Positions 34,201 to 45,302 of a DNA stretch of 64,000 nt are shown here, in pieces (position 1 is the first letter of the stretch; each line of letters starts with the position of its first letter). The notes beneath the pieces are model-generated. The model saw only the letters and a list, made by a program, of their open reading frames with translations. It was not told the origin of the DNA and did not search any database. The position numbers were made by a program, and so were the translations under genes. The stretch comes from Porites lobata (lineage: Eukaryota > Cnidaria > Anthozoa > Scleractinia > Poritidae). The stretch spans positions 2,641,001 to 2,705,000 of the forward strand of contig CALNXK010000003.1 of the NCBI GenBank assembly GCA_942486035.1, given 5' to 3'.

Positions 34201-36204
34201 CAACTTGTTGTCCAATATGGATAAAAGTTTCTATAATTAGTGCATTATATTTGGCACATGTGAAATTCTTCTACCTCTGAATCAAATGTCGAACCTTATA
34301 AGTCGAATCTTGGCCTGTTTCAGTCGCAGATTGGGCAAGGTGATATTTAAATTAAACCTGTCGAATTTACTTAGTTCAGACATGAAATCTCACGTGCACT
34401 TAATTCTCGAATTTAATTCGGCACACGTAAATTCGACGTTTAAACTGGGCCTTACGTTAGGAGGCAAATTTTGTTTCTTAAATGCAACAGACATTGTCAG
34501 GAATAAAATCAAAAACAATTCTTCTCCCTCGATGTAGATTTTGTTCTCAGGGAAAATTTTTTCCTGCCTTAACCAACTGACAAGTCACAATGTTTTCGCA
34601 AAAATAGAGCGATCAAAATATTTCGTTAACAGCAAAGGCAGAGACGACCAGGTGACCATTTTCCCGCCAATTATTACGTTTAAACACGAGAAGGATCATT
34701 GCAGTTAAAAGAAAGCCTGATAAAAGTTTCATTTCCTGCGTTTGTCATTTCTCGTTTTAAAGGTAAAGAGTAGTGTGTTCACGCTCATAAAAGGATTTGC
34801 CTGTGAGCACTGGGTTCTCCGGGCACTCTGATAAAAACGTAAAAAAAATTGGCAGAAGCGCGCGAAGAAGCCTCCCACGCAAATGTTCTTTTGGCTCGTC
34901 ACGCAATCCTCCCCAAAGTGGGGAAGGAACGCGTGATGAAGCCCCAAGAACGCCTGCGTGGGAGGACCAAGTCCTTGGTTTTCTTTCCTCTACAAAACAG
35001 TAGGTAGGTCAAGCGCCGCATTTATGTAAAATTTACGGCAAGCGACAAACGGTGAAAAGCAGAAAGTCTCACACAAATGCTAAAGTTTTGTGATAGGTGT
35101 CTCTCAGTGTGTTCATTGATTTCCTTTCTGTTCTAGGAACATTTCAAGACACTGATGGATCTAACTCAGAAAACAAAGCAGGCCTATGATGAAAAGTGGC
35201 AAGAGGCTAAAGAAAAACTTGAGTTACAACAACAGAAGACATTAGGTACTAATCACTTTCTATGTTACTTTAATAAGTTTCATAACCGTTCGCAATCAAC
35301 GTATCTGCGTCTTATCTCAGTGGCGACCAAGCTAAGGTTGGAGCACAGCTGTGATAGTACCACGTTTCTATTTGAACTAGCCTAAAGTAAAGAGATTCCC
35401 AGGTTTTGTTTTCATGTTCTTTGTCTTAACACAGAGACTACCCCCATTATGTGCCCCGCTTTGGGAGCGTCCCCGCCCGCACAGGACACCCAATCAATAT
35501 AATTTAAACTTAAAAATTATGCAATTGTTGCTCAACGGCGGCGGTCGGTTGTTATTGAAGATTTTTATTCTTAGCATAGAAGCTGTCGGTCAATTCGCTT
35601 ACCCTGAACGTCCCGCCACAAAAGACAACTGATTATGTACTCAATCCTGAGCACATGCCTTCCAAAAACTCAAGTATTTTTAGTAGACATATTCTTCGCC
35701 TTATACCGCGTACCAAAGGCCCGCAAAAGAAAGCAACTTAAGGTTTCTGCTCTAGCAGCACCAGCCGGGTGGCCCCTGGTGCCTAACTTTTGCTCCCGGA
35801 TAAATGCAAGTTCTTAGTTTTTTCATCGAAGTCATTTGCTGGGCACCCTGGATTTCACAGGTTTAAGAGCATAGAGATCCCTTTTCAGTTTTTCTTAGAC
35901 AACAGCCTTGGAGTTAACCAAAGAAGTCGTTGAATTACCAGTAATTCGCTAACTTTCCTTCTCTTTTATCATTTTACTAGATGCAAAGAGGCCCGAAATG
36001 GAAGTATTATCCGGTGCTAAAGTCCAAGAAGCAGATGACATTTCACAGACAGTGGACAAAGATTTAGGGAAGGAGAATGACCAAGTTCATGACACTGAAA
36101 GCAGTGACAATGAGGAGAGAGACAGTGATGAGGAGAACAGTCATGTTCACAGTGAGGAAGAAAACATCATCGTAGAAAATGACTTGGAAATTCAAGAACT
36201 GTGA
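22242..36204 (+). CDS. SECISBP2: SECIS-binding protein 2 (selenocysteine incorporation factor)
   Basis: Coding exons: 22242-22261 (tentative), 23145-23385, 24280-25719, 26408-26659, 27714-27857, 28336-28431, 29507-29595, 30413-30471, 30952-31033, 32140-32245, 32604-32718, 33824-33978, 35137-35245, 35981-36204. All junctions are GT-AG and in phase; the product is about 1043 residues. Family marks in order are KLSATVPAFIP near the N-terminus, a Ser/Asn/Lys-rich low-complexity region, a run of ten Lys (about 610), PIQFDLGVMLQ (SECIS-interaction-type motif), KKPSALKKIILKEREEKK, FREYCWQVP and an L7Ae-type RNA-binding domain (about 845-935) containing VPVSIVGIFNYDGAQ. The tail is acidic. In the family this protein binds SECIS elements in selenoprotein mRNAs, contacts the ribosome and recruits the Sec-specific elongation factor. 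ATTAAA at 36614 and AATAAA at 37137 are candidate poly(A) signals. SBP2 versus SBP2-like cannot be split with certainty; many invertebrates have a single gene. Confidence 0.92.
23790..24050 (+). mobile_element. tRNA-derived SINE (in SBP2 intron)
   Basis: The head reads AGTTCAGTTGGTAGAGCACT, then TCTGCAGAGCGGGAGGTC and GCGGATTTGATTC, which match the A box and B box of a tRNA-like RNA polymerase III promoter. It lacks a foldable acceptor stem, so it is not a functional tRNA. The body continues with GGGGCTGGACCAATACTCAGG and ends in an A/T-rich tail (CAAATAAAGTACTTTATTTAAAA region). Same strand as the host gene. Confidence 0.7.
27073..27213. mobile_element. Foldback MITE with ATGTTGTGGTT ends (SBP2 intron)
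   Basis: The arms ATGTTGTGGTTCAATTTATC and its mirror, followed by CTTGGTTTAAATTTTA, enclose a loop around 27120-27170. It is about 140 bp. A fragment of one arm recurs at 46378-46426 (AAATTTAAACCAAGGATAAA). It is noncoding. Confidence 0.65.
28484..28606. mobile_element. Foldback element with GATTTCTGGG arms (SBP2 intron)
   Basis: The arms GATTTCTGGG...GGGTGTACAAGCGTTA and their mirror (TAACGGTTGTCCACCC...CCCAGAAATC) make an imperfect hairpin of about 120 bp. It sits in the intron after exon 28336-28431. Confidence 0.55.
29774..30100. mobile_element. MITE with AGAGACCTTTAGATTC ends, AAT target (SBP2 intron)
   Basis: AGAGACCTTTAGATTC and GAATCTAAAGGTCTCT are perfect 16-bp inverted ends. AAT flanks both sides (29771-29773 and 30101-30103). 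The next inner bases (TAAGACGA, TCGTCCTT) are also partly mirrored. About 327 bp long; no transposase. Confidence 0.7.
31671..31939. mobile_element. CCAGTTGTTCAAA-type foldback MITE, diverged copy with a nested hairpin (SBP2 intron)
   Basis: The left end reads CCCGGTTGTTCAAACGTTGG and the right end CCATCTTTCGAACAACTA, relatives of the 15778-15917 element. TTATCCACTCC and TGGATAGAGATTTATTC are family words. It is interrupted at 31789-31900 by another palindrome. Confidence 0.6.
31789..31900. mobile_element. Nested 112-bp hairpin element, TAGCTTGCGAATACAGC arms
   Basis: The arms TAGCTTGCGAATACAGC and GCTGTATTCGCAGGCTA, then GTTTCTCCT / AGGAGAAAC and GGACGTTTC / GAAACGTCC, form a nearly continuous stem. 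It splits the 31671-31939 element, so it inserted later. Confidence 0.65.
33297..33666. mobile_element. MITE with TTTCAGACGATTACTT ends (SBP2 intron)
   Basis: TTTCAGACGATTACTTTGAG at the left mirrors TTGAAGTAATCGTCTGAAA at the right, and CGTTTT / AAAACG extends the match. Length is about 370 bp. It lies in the intron before exon 33824-33978. Confidence 0.65.
34051..34451. mobile_element. PIF/Harbinger-like MITE with GGCCCAGTT ends, TTA target (SBP2 intron)
   Basis: The termini GGCCCAGTTCAAACGTCGAA and TTCGACGTTTAAACTGGGCC are near-perfect inverted repeats. TTA flanks both ends (34048-34050, 34452-34454), as expected for PIF/Harbinger (TWA). About 401 bp, noncoding. Confidence 0.7.
34869..34966. 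mobile_element. Foldback element with AGCCTCCCACGCA arms
   Basis: AGCCTCCCACGCAAATGTTCT and its mirror (AGAACGCCTGCGTGGGAGG) plus inner GTCACGCAATCCTCCCC / GGGGAAGGAACGCGTGA form a long stem. It sits in the SBP2 intron before exon 35137-35245. The end words resemble those of the hairpin at 60409-60524. Confidence 0.55.
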
Positions 36205-38124
36205 ATTTCGTTTTTTGACGACGAGGACGTTATCGTAAATGAATAGTTGACCAATACCCATTTCATTTACCTAAGATCAAGTAGTTTGACATTATTTCAA
36301 TGCAATGCAATGCCATGCAATTGTGCGTAGTACTAGTATATACCTATGTAGTACCAATAAGTGCTGATGTAGTGCTAATGTGTACCAATGTAGTACTTAT
36401 GTTAAACAACGTAGTACTAACATGTGCTATAGTAATACTAATATAATAATATAATTATACAATGTATGATGAAACGACACTAAACACGGCTGGGAGGAAT
36501 ACTACCTTTGACCTAAAAAACTAAATTGTAAAGGTTTTGAGAGTCTCTTTAATCATTTTAATTACTCTCAGCAAAGCTAATCACGGTGTAGGGTACAACC
36601 AAAACATCTTGTTATTAAACCCTATTTAATCAAATTGTATATGACTCTATTACAGTACAGTTAAAGCCCTGTACCTCAGCATCGAGCTAGTAGTTTAAGT
36701 TATGTACCGTATCAATACTCCAATGTAATGTAGGTACTAACTTTTTTCCCACAACAGTAGAGCATTATAAAAGAGAAGTCTATTTAAAATGGTCGGTTAA
36801 TAGAATTTTATATTTCCTGATGTGATATTGATGATACATTGAAGAGATCTGGTAGGCAATAGCCACAATGACAAGGACTCTGTGTAGCTAAAGGTTTGAA
36901 TGACAAAAAAAGCAGCGGGAAGATTCGTTTTTCTTATCCCGCATAGGAACATATGATTGCACGCTACGAAATCCCAGTGCAAAGAAACAGATAGGTTAGT
37001 TCTTTGCTAACTTAAATTTTACGGTGAAGTAAATTTGAACTAAATGTAAACAGTCGAAAGGAACTGTATGTACATGTAGCAATGAAAAAAAGAGTGTTGG
37101 CAATTTCAATTTCTAGTTTATGTACAGAGATAAACCAATAAATTTTAAATCACACACGCTCCATAGTGATGTTTCTATTAGATTACTGAGTGGTCTCAAA
37201 GTAAACCTCTCTTCAATCTCGTATTGAGATCTCTCACGGCTTTTTAAACCGACAGTCCGACACCAGTGATAAGTGAGAACGAATTTAACCTTTCCTTTAG
37301 TAGAGTCATGTGAATGTTTCTTAATCTCTTACCAAGCAATACTTCACCGTGTGGACGTAAATTTGCTTTACGTTGTGATTTTACTTGAAAACCTGTAAAA
37401 TTGGTGCATAACTTTTTAAGTGTAGATACTCTAAGAAGAGGATAAGAGTAACAAGTTGAAATCAGACCTTCCCAATTGTAGTTGAATGTTGTTTAGCCTG
37501 TGAACACGTTTTCTCTTGAGGTATAGGATAGGGAGAAAGCTTTAAAGCGTGAGCTGACGGGGAGGGTGAGGGGCGGCTTCCTTCGTCCCCCACTACGCTA
37601 CCTCGGGGGCCTTTTCAAAGGCTAAATGTTTGGGGTCGGTTTTTCATTTGAACAGACGTCTTGTTTAATTCTTCAGGCCTCCCTTTTTACTTTTGACTAT
37701 TTATTTTGAAGGCCAATAACAGTATTTAGAGGTACAGTCACGATTTTCTCATGTAGTTCTCGGGTTGGAAAGGTTCGGCGCTGTGTTGTAATAATGAAAC
37801 TTCTCATCTTGCAAGCAATTTTGAAATTGAGACGGGGACGTTCACCAATCGTCTTAGTAAAAGACCCCACCAGCCCCCTACCAGAAGAACGAAAAAGGCA
37901 ATTGGTGGATAAAAAGTCGCGGTGACATGTTGACGTTTGAATGTATTATCAGCCTAGGAACTCCTGTTTAGCTACCTGGATAACCTTGTACTCTGCATTC
38001 TCCTGTCATATTGTAGCCTACGTGTAGCGGCACTCTCCTCCCAACATAGGGAAGTGTGATATAGTTGACACATTTCAGCCCTAGATATCCCTTGCCTTAA
38101 ACCACAAATAAACACTGGACTTTT
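36205..38124. other. Intergenic region between SBP2 and carrier A (convergent 3' ends)
   Basis: It contains the SBP2 3' UTR and the 3' UTR of the minus-strand carrier. A short run of GTAGTACTAAT/GTACCAATGTA-like words (about 36325-36425) forms a degenerate direct repeat. A TTTATT at about 37700 could be the minus-strand poly(A) signal. Nothing else recognisable. Confidence 0.45.
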
Positions 38125-40617
38125 CTACGTGAACAAGTGAATGGCATCCTTATTTAGGCTGAGTTTCTTGACTGTTTCATATGCAGCAATCATGATGATA
38201 CTTGAAGTTACCCATGACGTGATACTAGCAAGCATTCCTTTTCCTAAAGACCTGGAACCCTCTTTCTTTATAAGATCTTGAAACGTTCTTGTCATTGATT
38301 TTCCACCTTCAACCTGAAAGAATAAAAACTTTAGCTTTTAGTTCGACTTCACGAGATCAATTAATTGATCAGGTTTCGCTGGAATAATTGATTCAGAATA
38401 AACATTTTGAGTACATGTGACTTAAAAAAAGCCACTGAATCAAAATAAGTAGCACTGCTACAGGGGCGTAGCTAGGGGGGTCCTGGGGTGCCCGTGACCC
38501 CCCCTTGGTAGGCCTTCTTTTGAGCAAACAACCTACAATATTCAGGTGGCGAAAACGCCATGACAATATCTTGGCCGTAAAAGCCATTGTTGAAAAGCCC
38601 ACTTTTTTAAAATTTGGTTTTTCGTAAAGTATTTTCGTCAACGGCTCTTATCTTAAGTTAATATGGGCCTTCATGCCGCGATAATACGACTGAGCCTGCT
38701 GATACACCAGGGAGAGCAGCGGTATAAACCATATATAGTCGGCGATCTCCGGATGGTGTCCCTGCAGTGACCCCCCCCTTTGAAAAATCCTGGCTACGCC
38801 CCTGCTGCTAGTCTACCATTTTTGAGTCGGAGGAGCCTTGCGACACGAGTCCTAACGGCCCCGTGGAAGACTTGGTAACTGCCAGCACTTTGAAGCATTT
38901 TGGCGGAAATAATCCAAACTGGTCTTTACAGGACCGCAGAGAACTATCTGATCCTTCACTTTTAGTTAACTCCCTTATAACAGCTTCATGCAAATAAGGT
39001 GTATACATTCATTTGTTTCAGCAAAATAATATAGAATTTTGGATCAATATCAAAATGTGAATACAGCCTCTCTTTTAATCCGTTCTTATATATAGATTTA
39101 GCCAAGGCCAAAAGTGAAGCCCTCAAGTGATCTTTCAAGAAATATCTTTCTCAAGCAATTCAACTTTTGCCGCAAGCAGAGAGCAAACTGAATTCCTACC
39201 TTTAAAAAATGGACCTGAACCCACGATCAATTAAAAACCAATAACTGGTCATGTCAGCGGATAACTTTAAAAAATTCGTCACCTCAATGAGTTAGGGTAA
39301 TGTATTAGTTTTACTCTTTTTGCCCTTTTTCTCTTGAGTTATTTGTTATTTAATTATTCGTTTCTGTAAACTTGTTCAATCTATGGAGAAATAAAAAATC
39401 GAACTATTTCGAAGTAGTGAAAAAAAGTTCGAAATACCCGGGGTGCGACACAAAGGGAAGGGTAAATCCAAAAATCTTCCTTCGAAATAGCGGGGACTTT
39501 GAATTGAGTTCTAGCGAGGTTTTACTACTAGTAGTGTAAGGTGCGACCCAGGAAAAACGCCAGTGACACCAAACGAGTTGCTAAGGAGGATTTAGGCCAG
39601 CCATATCTACATGGCATTTTAATTTAAAGGAGTCCAAGGCGCGTACTGCGAACAGCAGACGCATTTCCGGTCGTCGCTTCTCTCCCTCCGAAAAATAGCT
39701 ATTCGCCGCCCGGGAAAACTACCTGTATCAAAGCTGACCTTTGTAATTTTCTTAACATAATCGATTTAAGTTTGCACGCCCCAGTGATTAAAATGACTTC
39801 CGGATCTCACAAACAGCCCGCAAAGTATTAGGACGCTACTGGGCAATCATCTTAATTAAAGATTTCAATTGTAACCGTACTAGCTTGTCGTGGGCCACAC
39901 ATTTCAGTTTCACAGTACCTGCAGTCTCGTTCTAACTATGTCAAAAGGATTTCCAACAACAGCGGCATTCAATCCTGAGAGCCCACCAGACATACTCTGA
40001 ATCAGTAGATGGGATGAACCATCAGGTGCATAATGCCCAATCACGTCCAAGTAAACACCATATGAGCCCCACCACACCGCGCTCCCTAGGGCCCCTGTCA
40101 ACAAAGACGCAAGGAATCCTCGGTAAAAGCCCCTCACTCCTTGATCCTTAAACACGTCAATGGAGATGTGAGCTGCACCTTTAAGTTTTGCCTTGGTTTC
40201 TCCTTGTCCTTGTATCATTAGCTTCTGTGACACTACTTCGATGGGATTGGCTAAAAACTGCTCCATAATAGCAGCAAAACCACCGGCGACAAACCCGCGA
40301 GAACCGTCGTTAAGGAAGGACATTTTTGAACGCGAAACTTCATAGCTTGTCACGTAAAAATGCCCCGCTAAAACAGATAATTGACTGACCAAGAATCCTT
40401 TGTAAAGTCCTTTTAGTCCTTCGGATTTAAGAGTTTTAAATAAAGCATCAAACGTCCCTTTGTACAAGGCATTCGTTCTCTGAACTTGAAGACGTGTTTT
40501 TATCACGTCTGTAGGGTATAAGACGGCGTTGATAGCAATGAAGAAGGCGCTACCTAAAGTGTAGTATGTAAGTTTGTCAATGTGCTGCCATTCTACCTGT
40601 TTCACTTCTTCGGGCAT
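38125..40617 (-). CDS. SLC25A44-type mitochondrial carrier, paralogue A
   Basis: Two exons, 39919-40617 and 38125-38313, are joined in phase 0 (CTGCAG|GTACTG and CTTTCAG|GTTGAAG); the product is 295 residues. It starts MPEEVKQVEWQHIDKL, like the SLC25A44 N-terminus (IEWEHLDK type). Three carrier signatures are visible: PTDVIKTRLQ, PIEVVSQKLM and PFDIVRTRLQ, each at the end of an odd-numbered helix, so the threefold repeat is complete. Mitochondrial carriers move small metabolites across the inner membrane; mammalian SLC25A44 carries branched-chain amino acids. The first signature has the canonical acidic residue that the SLC25A44-like orthologue C lacks, so its substrate may differ. It lies head-to-tail with paralogue B. 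Confidence 0.9.
38460..38806. mobile_element. hAT-like MITE, CAGGGGCGTAGCTAGG ends (carrier A intron)
   Basis: CAGGGGCGTAGCTAGGGGGG and its mirror AATCCTGGCTACGCCCCTG are the ends. CTGCTA is repeated directly outside both ends (38454-38459 and 38807-38812). The CAGGGGCG terminus is typical of hAT non-autonomous elements. About 347 bp. Confidence 0.65.
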
Positions 40618-40655
40618 TAAGAAGGGAACAATAAAAACTGTTCACGCGCTAGTTT

Positions 40656-40673
40656 TACGTCATTGTTACGTCA
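40656..40673 (-). promoter_or_regulatory. Two CRE-like TACGTCA sites upstream of carrier A
   Basis: TACGTCA occurs at 40656-40662 and again at 40667-40673, 39-56 bp before the carrier A start codon. Each matches seven of eight bases of a CRE/ATF site (TGACGTCA). Tandem spacing of 11 bp places them on the same DNA face. Function is inferred only. Confidence 0.3.
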
Positions 40674-41373
40674 TCAAATGATGCAATAATGTAATTACAG
40701 CAATTACAGTAACCCCATTCCAGCCCCGAAATTTTGCCGAAAACGCCGTTTCAAGCTGTCGAACCGTTTTCCAGTCACTTTCTGGCGAAAAAGGATCCAG
40801 ACTGCCCAAAACGTCGTTACAATTGAAAAGACTAAGCTGCCTTCCGTTTCCTGACGCTAAATTGCGGCTTCTGAAGCTCTCCTTGCCTCTTCTTTTGCAT
40901 TTTCTCTACGTTTTTTCCATTGCTGAGCTTTTACTCGGCCTCATTTCGGTTTATTTAGGTTTTTTAAAAAATTCCGAGATTCACGAGGTTATTTCAAAGA
41001 AAATACGGGTGGGTACTAGAACAAGATTTAAACAGGAATTTTCTGATCAACTTAACATCTTTTTGTTCGTTTGTGTTGTGTGTGTGTGTCTGTTTTTTTT
41101 TTTCGTTTCTCTCCGGTCTGTTTGACTGAATCATGCTCGTGTTTTTTATCTATACAGTGAGCTCTAATTGATTTTTAGTATTATTATTATACTTATTTTT
41201 TGTGATGCTCTGTAAATCCAAAATCAAATTAAATTTTTAAATGTATGAATGATACAAAGGTTAAAATGTAATTTAAGGCGTGTGGAATAAGTGCTTTACT
41301 ACAAAAACTATATTGCCAACAGAACGTTAATGTGCTTATCAGAAAAAGAGCATACCTATCATTGTGGTAAGGC

Positions 41374-41379
41374 TTTATT
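41374..41379 (-). terminator. Candidate poly(A) signal of carrier B
   Basis: AATAAA on the minus strand, 153 bp past the carrier B stop codon. Position and sequence fit a cleavage/polyadenylation signal. Confidence 0.4.
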
Positions 41380-41531
41380 TCATACACTCCTTCACTTAAT
41401 ATTTACTCACTGTCCTCAACTTGTTCCCCAATAACTCTAACATTGCTTTACAATATTACTGTGGCATCAACTGAAAGCTTTTTGGTTGATGGTTAAAATC
41501 ACGACTCATAACAAAACCTACCAATATTCTG

Positions 41532-44500
41532 TTATTCAAATATGATATCCTCTTTCAAACTTAGTTTCTTAACCAGTTCATAACCTAATATTGTAACAGC
41601 ACTGCACGGTACTTCAGATAGAGCACTAGCAAACATTCCTTTTGTTAAAGCCATGGGTCCTTCCTTTGTCAACAAATTCTTGAGCGTTTTCCAAAAAGAT
41701 TTTCTACCTTCCACCTAAAAATAGCAAAAAAAGCATTTAAGAAATTCTAATGATAAAACAAGTCCAATCAGGTAAATTAATGTCAGTTACTCCATATCTG
41801 GGCTGGTGGAGACTTTGTTTACCCCAAAAGAGGCAATAGTCCATCATTTCTTATCTCCCCCCCCCAACCCCCTCTTGTCTAAAAGCATTTCTGTCCCAAC
41901 ATGCTCTAAAAGGAAGACTGCAATTACCCTAGATCAGAATAGTATATAGGCTACATTTTTTTTCTTCTCAGAGGTAGTACAGTGGCTAGAGAAACATGCA
42001 AGCAAGTTGAAAATTGTTTCCAGTAAGCGATCATCATAAGTAAGAAAGAAAGAAAGGCCTTGTCTACAATTCATTTGCACATTTTTTACCCCCAAAATGA
42101 GGCCCTGTGAGTGTAAATTTCCAATAAGCAGCATGGCCTTGAAACAGCAACATGGGGCAGTAGAAATGGCGAAAAACGACAGAAAGATAGGTTAAAACTG
42201 CAACAGGGACTGAGAAAAGCCAAAATACTATAGCATACATGCCAACTCTGCCGGATTACCTGGGAGTCTCCCGGATATGGCACCGATCTCGCCCTCTCCT
42301 GTATGGGTCACCAAATCTTGCCGATAAAATCATCTTCTGAGCTTTTCTGTGCCTTTATAGTTTTGAGATTTAGCCCATTTTAAGTTCAAAACTTGATTTT
42401 ATCTTGTTCACAGTACAGTTTTTTTGGAGCAAATTGCACGTATTTAGTCACTGACAAAGTGACAAAGATTATTTCTGGCATCAAAACGATGATTTGCGAA
42501 TTTTGATAGCATGTACTTTATATGTAAGACTTCATATAATGTCCTTAGTCATTCCATTGGGGGCTGGGACAATTTGGTGGGGGAAGGGCAGCGGGGGGAG
42601 GGGGTAGTGAAAAAAAGAGAATCTCCAGATTTAAGTTCTCCAGTGGTTGGCATCTCTGCAATAGTAAAATACCGAATGCAACATGGCTTCCTCCTCCATA
42701 CAAAAAATGACAGGTTTTGAAATTGACTAGGGACATACTTAACCCCACTAACAGGGCCTCCAAAATGAGTCTTCTGTACAGTAAAAACCCGCAACTAAGA
42801 ACCTAAAAATTAAGAACCTGTTAGCCTAAAATTGGTCATTTATACCCCCTATAAACAAGAACCTATTTAGCCTAAGAAATTTATTTTCTAAAATCATACT
42901 AGGAAATCACGCCCTCTCAATAGCGTGCTTGCCCTTTGACAACGAGCTTATGACTGACCGACAGACGCAGCTGGGAGATTATTGGATAAGCTGAACGATG
43001 TCACATGATCGATTCGTAATTAGCAAGAATCACTAACGTAATTAGGGAAAGTTCATTTAATATGACAAGGGGGGGGATGAAGATATTTAGGGGGGGCTCC
43101 GAAAATTTTTAGACACCGAAGGGGGGGCTCTGAAAAAATTGTTGCGCTAGGAGGGGGTGCTCCGAAAATTTGTATACTTCAAAACCAACACATGACATCA
43201 TCATACAGATCGGATGGTTTTCAACTCAACAATTTAATGACCTGTGCAACTCAGCTATATCACGTGGTTTACAGATATAACAAATGTAGTCTCAGTAATT
43301 ATTACACTCTTGTTCATCCCAAAAATGCTTTAGAAAATTGTATCACAACTGTATCTCAAGTTTGTCATAGTATAAACCATTGAAGACAATAACCGTAAAT
43401 ATATTTAATACAGTCTAGCGATCTTTTTTCAGGGGAGCAAAGGAATTGAAGGAGGAGGGGGGGGGGCTCTGAAATTTTTTCGACTACCAAGGAGGGGGCT
43501 CCTAAAAAATTGAACTGCTAGCGAGGGGGGCTGCTAAAATTTCAAACTTCGAGTTTCAATATCTTCATCCCCCCCCCCCCTTGTCATATTAAATGAACTT
43601 TCCCTTATTGCACCATTACAGCTGCATTGCAAGAATCATATTTGAAGCAAAAAAAGCAGATTGCCATTGTTGTAAAAATGTTTTTTAAAGAAAAATGAGT
43701 GCAAGATATGTAGACTTACAAAGCATACTAAGCAATATGTAGATCAGCACACCATTATGCATTAAAGCTAGTTCTGTGTTTTAATTGTTTTTTCTCCAGG
43801 ATTAAGAACCTATCTTAAGAACCTAAATAGCCTAAAATTCTGTTAACTACCATTTATATAAAAACCTGTTTAGGCTAACTCCTAAAAATGTAGGTTCTTG
43901 GTTGCGGGTTTTTACTGTATTTAAATTGGCTGGAAAAAAATGATTGAGGAGGGGAAAAGAGATTGCCACCCTTAGCCTACTTTGGACTGAACCAAAATGT
44001 TGTAACACAGTGAGAGGCACCTGTTCAAGTCAGTACCCTCGATACATGAAGTTGGCAAAGAACTTCACCTACCTGAAGTCTAACTTTAACAATGTCTAAT
44101 GGATTCCCAATCACAGTTGCGATTATTCCAGATAACATTCCAGAAACTCCTTGTATGACAAAATGTGAAGTCCCATCAGGAGCCACTTTACCAATCAATT
44201 CCAAGGACATACCATAAGACGCCCACCAGCTTGCACTCCAGATCCCCTCTACAAGTATAGCCGCAGCAAAACCTCGATAAAAACCAGCGACTCCGTGTTG
44301 TTTCAAAACCTTTCTAACAATTTTCGGAGACTTAAGAGTGTTTAATTGTTTCTTCCGCTGTCCTTGTCCTTCGACCATCAGACGCTGAGATATAACGTCG
44401 ATTGGATTGCTAAATGTCTGCTCCACAACTGCAGCGAGTCCACCAGCGATAAAGCCACGGACTGCGTTCTGGAGTGTGGGGAACTGTTCTCGGGAAATCT

Positions 44501-44777
44501 CGTAACTTGTGGCGTACACATGCCCTGTGAGGATACTGACTTGGCTTATGGTGAAACCTTTGTACAGCCCCAGGAATCCTTCGTGTTTCACGGTCTTGTA
44601 AATAGCATCGAACGTGTTCCTGTAAAGACATTTCGTGCGCTGGAGTTGAAGTCTGGTTTTGATGACATCGATAGGGTATGTTACAGCATTTGTGCCCAAT
44701 GCGTAAACATTCAGAAACAAATAATACTTCCTTTTTTCTAGCTGATTCCATTCTATGATATTCACTTTCTCCGGCAT
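41532..44777 (-). CDS. SLC25A44-type mitochondrial carrier, paralogue B
   Basis: Exons 44073-44777 and 41532-41714 are joined in phase 0 (ACTTCAG|GTAGGT; TTTTTAG|GTGGAAGG); the product is 295 residues. The start is MPEKVNIIEWNQLEK; an earlier in-frame Met (about 44801) is ignored because A and C begin at the same MPE. The signatures PIDVIKTRLQ, PIDVISQRLM and PLDIVKVRLQ are all canonical. The exon 2 product VEGRKSFWKTLKNLL...GYELVKKLSLKED aligns with A and C. As an inner-membrane solute carrier of SLC25A44 type it probably exchanges an amino-acid-like substrate, but none can be read from sequence. The 2.36 kb intron is large because it carries the 42779-43917 transposon. Confidence 0.9.
42779..43917. 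mobile_element. CAGTAAAAACCCG...CGGGTTTTTACTG element, TA target, split by a nested MITE
   Basis: The ends are CAGTAAAAACCCGCAACTAA and TTGGTTGCGGGTTTTTACTG, flanked by TA (42777-42778 and 43918-43919). Sub-terminal words AAGAACCTAAA repeat in both halves. CAG...CTG ends with TA suggest Tc1/mariner-pogo. Without the nested 43045-43604 insertion it would be about 0.58 kb. No transposase frame is visible. It sits in the intron of carrier B. Confidence 0.7.
43045..43604. mobile_element. PIF/Harbinger-like MITE nested in the above, GGGAAAGTTCATTTAATATG ends, TTA target
   Basis: GGGAAAGTTCATTTAATATG and CATATTAAATGAACTTTCCC are perfect 20-bp inverted ends, with TTA on each side (43042-43044, 43605-43607). 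Next inside come a G run and a C run followed by GATGAAGATATT and its mirror. The interior alternates GGGGGGGCTCCGAAAATTT-like words. Confidence 0.75.
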
Positions 44778-45302
44778 TAGCGTAGAAAAACACTGATACA
44801 AATTTTTATTTCCATGTCTGAGAAACCACTAAAGGTAAGAGAATGATCGGAAAGCCGGCATGTTCTTACCGGCCGCCATATTGATTGCTGAGTAGCCAGG
44901 CGACAATCTGACGAAATCCTATCCGCCCTAGTTCAGACGGCTGGGTGAGCGTTGAAAACATGAACAACCCTGCTGGGTTCCTTAAGCTAATCATGCAATT
45001 AATCATGCAATCAGCGTACTAAGCACAAACCAATTGCACAGTAATGGAAAAAGGATTATTTTGGGATGTTCCATTTTTTATCCACACCCCCACTGAAGGA
45101 TGACTGAAATCCGAACCCTCAAATGGTTGTTGGTGCCCTTTGAAAACAGAAGTCGAAAGGGTTCATTTGTCAGCACCTTTGTCGGCTTCTTTGAAGAAAA
45201 AATCCACACCCCCCTATTTTCCTATTCGAAAACCATCCTTAGGGGCCATTGCAGATAAAAAGTGAAATGTCCTTTTCTTGAGGAACATAAGATTAAATAT
45301 TA

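Larger units (their letters stand above)
40618..41531. other. Spacer between carriers A and B
   Basis: About 0.9 kb holding the presumed promoter of A (right of 40617) and the 3' UTR of B. It contains a GT-rich and T-rich tract (41070-41105). No gene or MITE was recognised. Confidence 0.5.

Noticed and set aside
44346..44793. Overlapping frames on both strands at carrier B
   Set aside because: They are shadows of the carrier coding exon in other frames.
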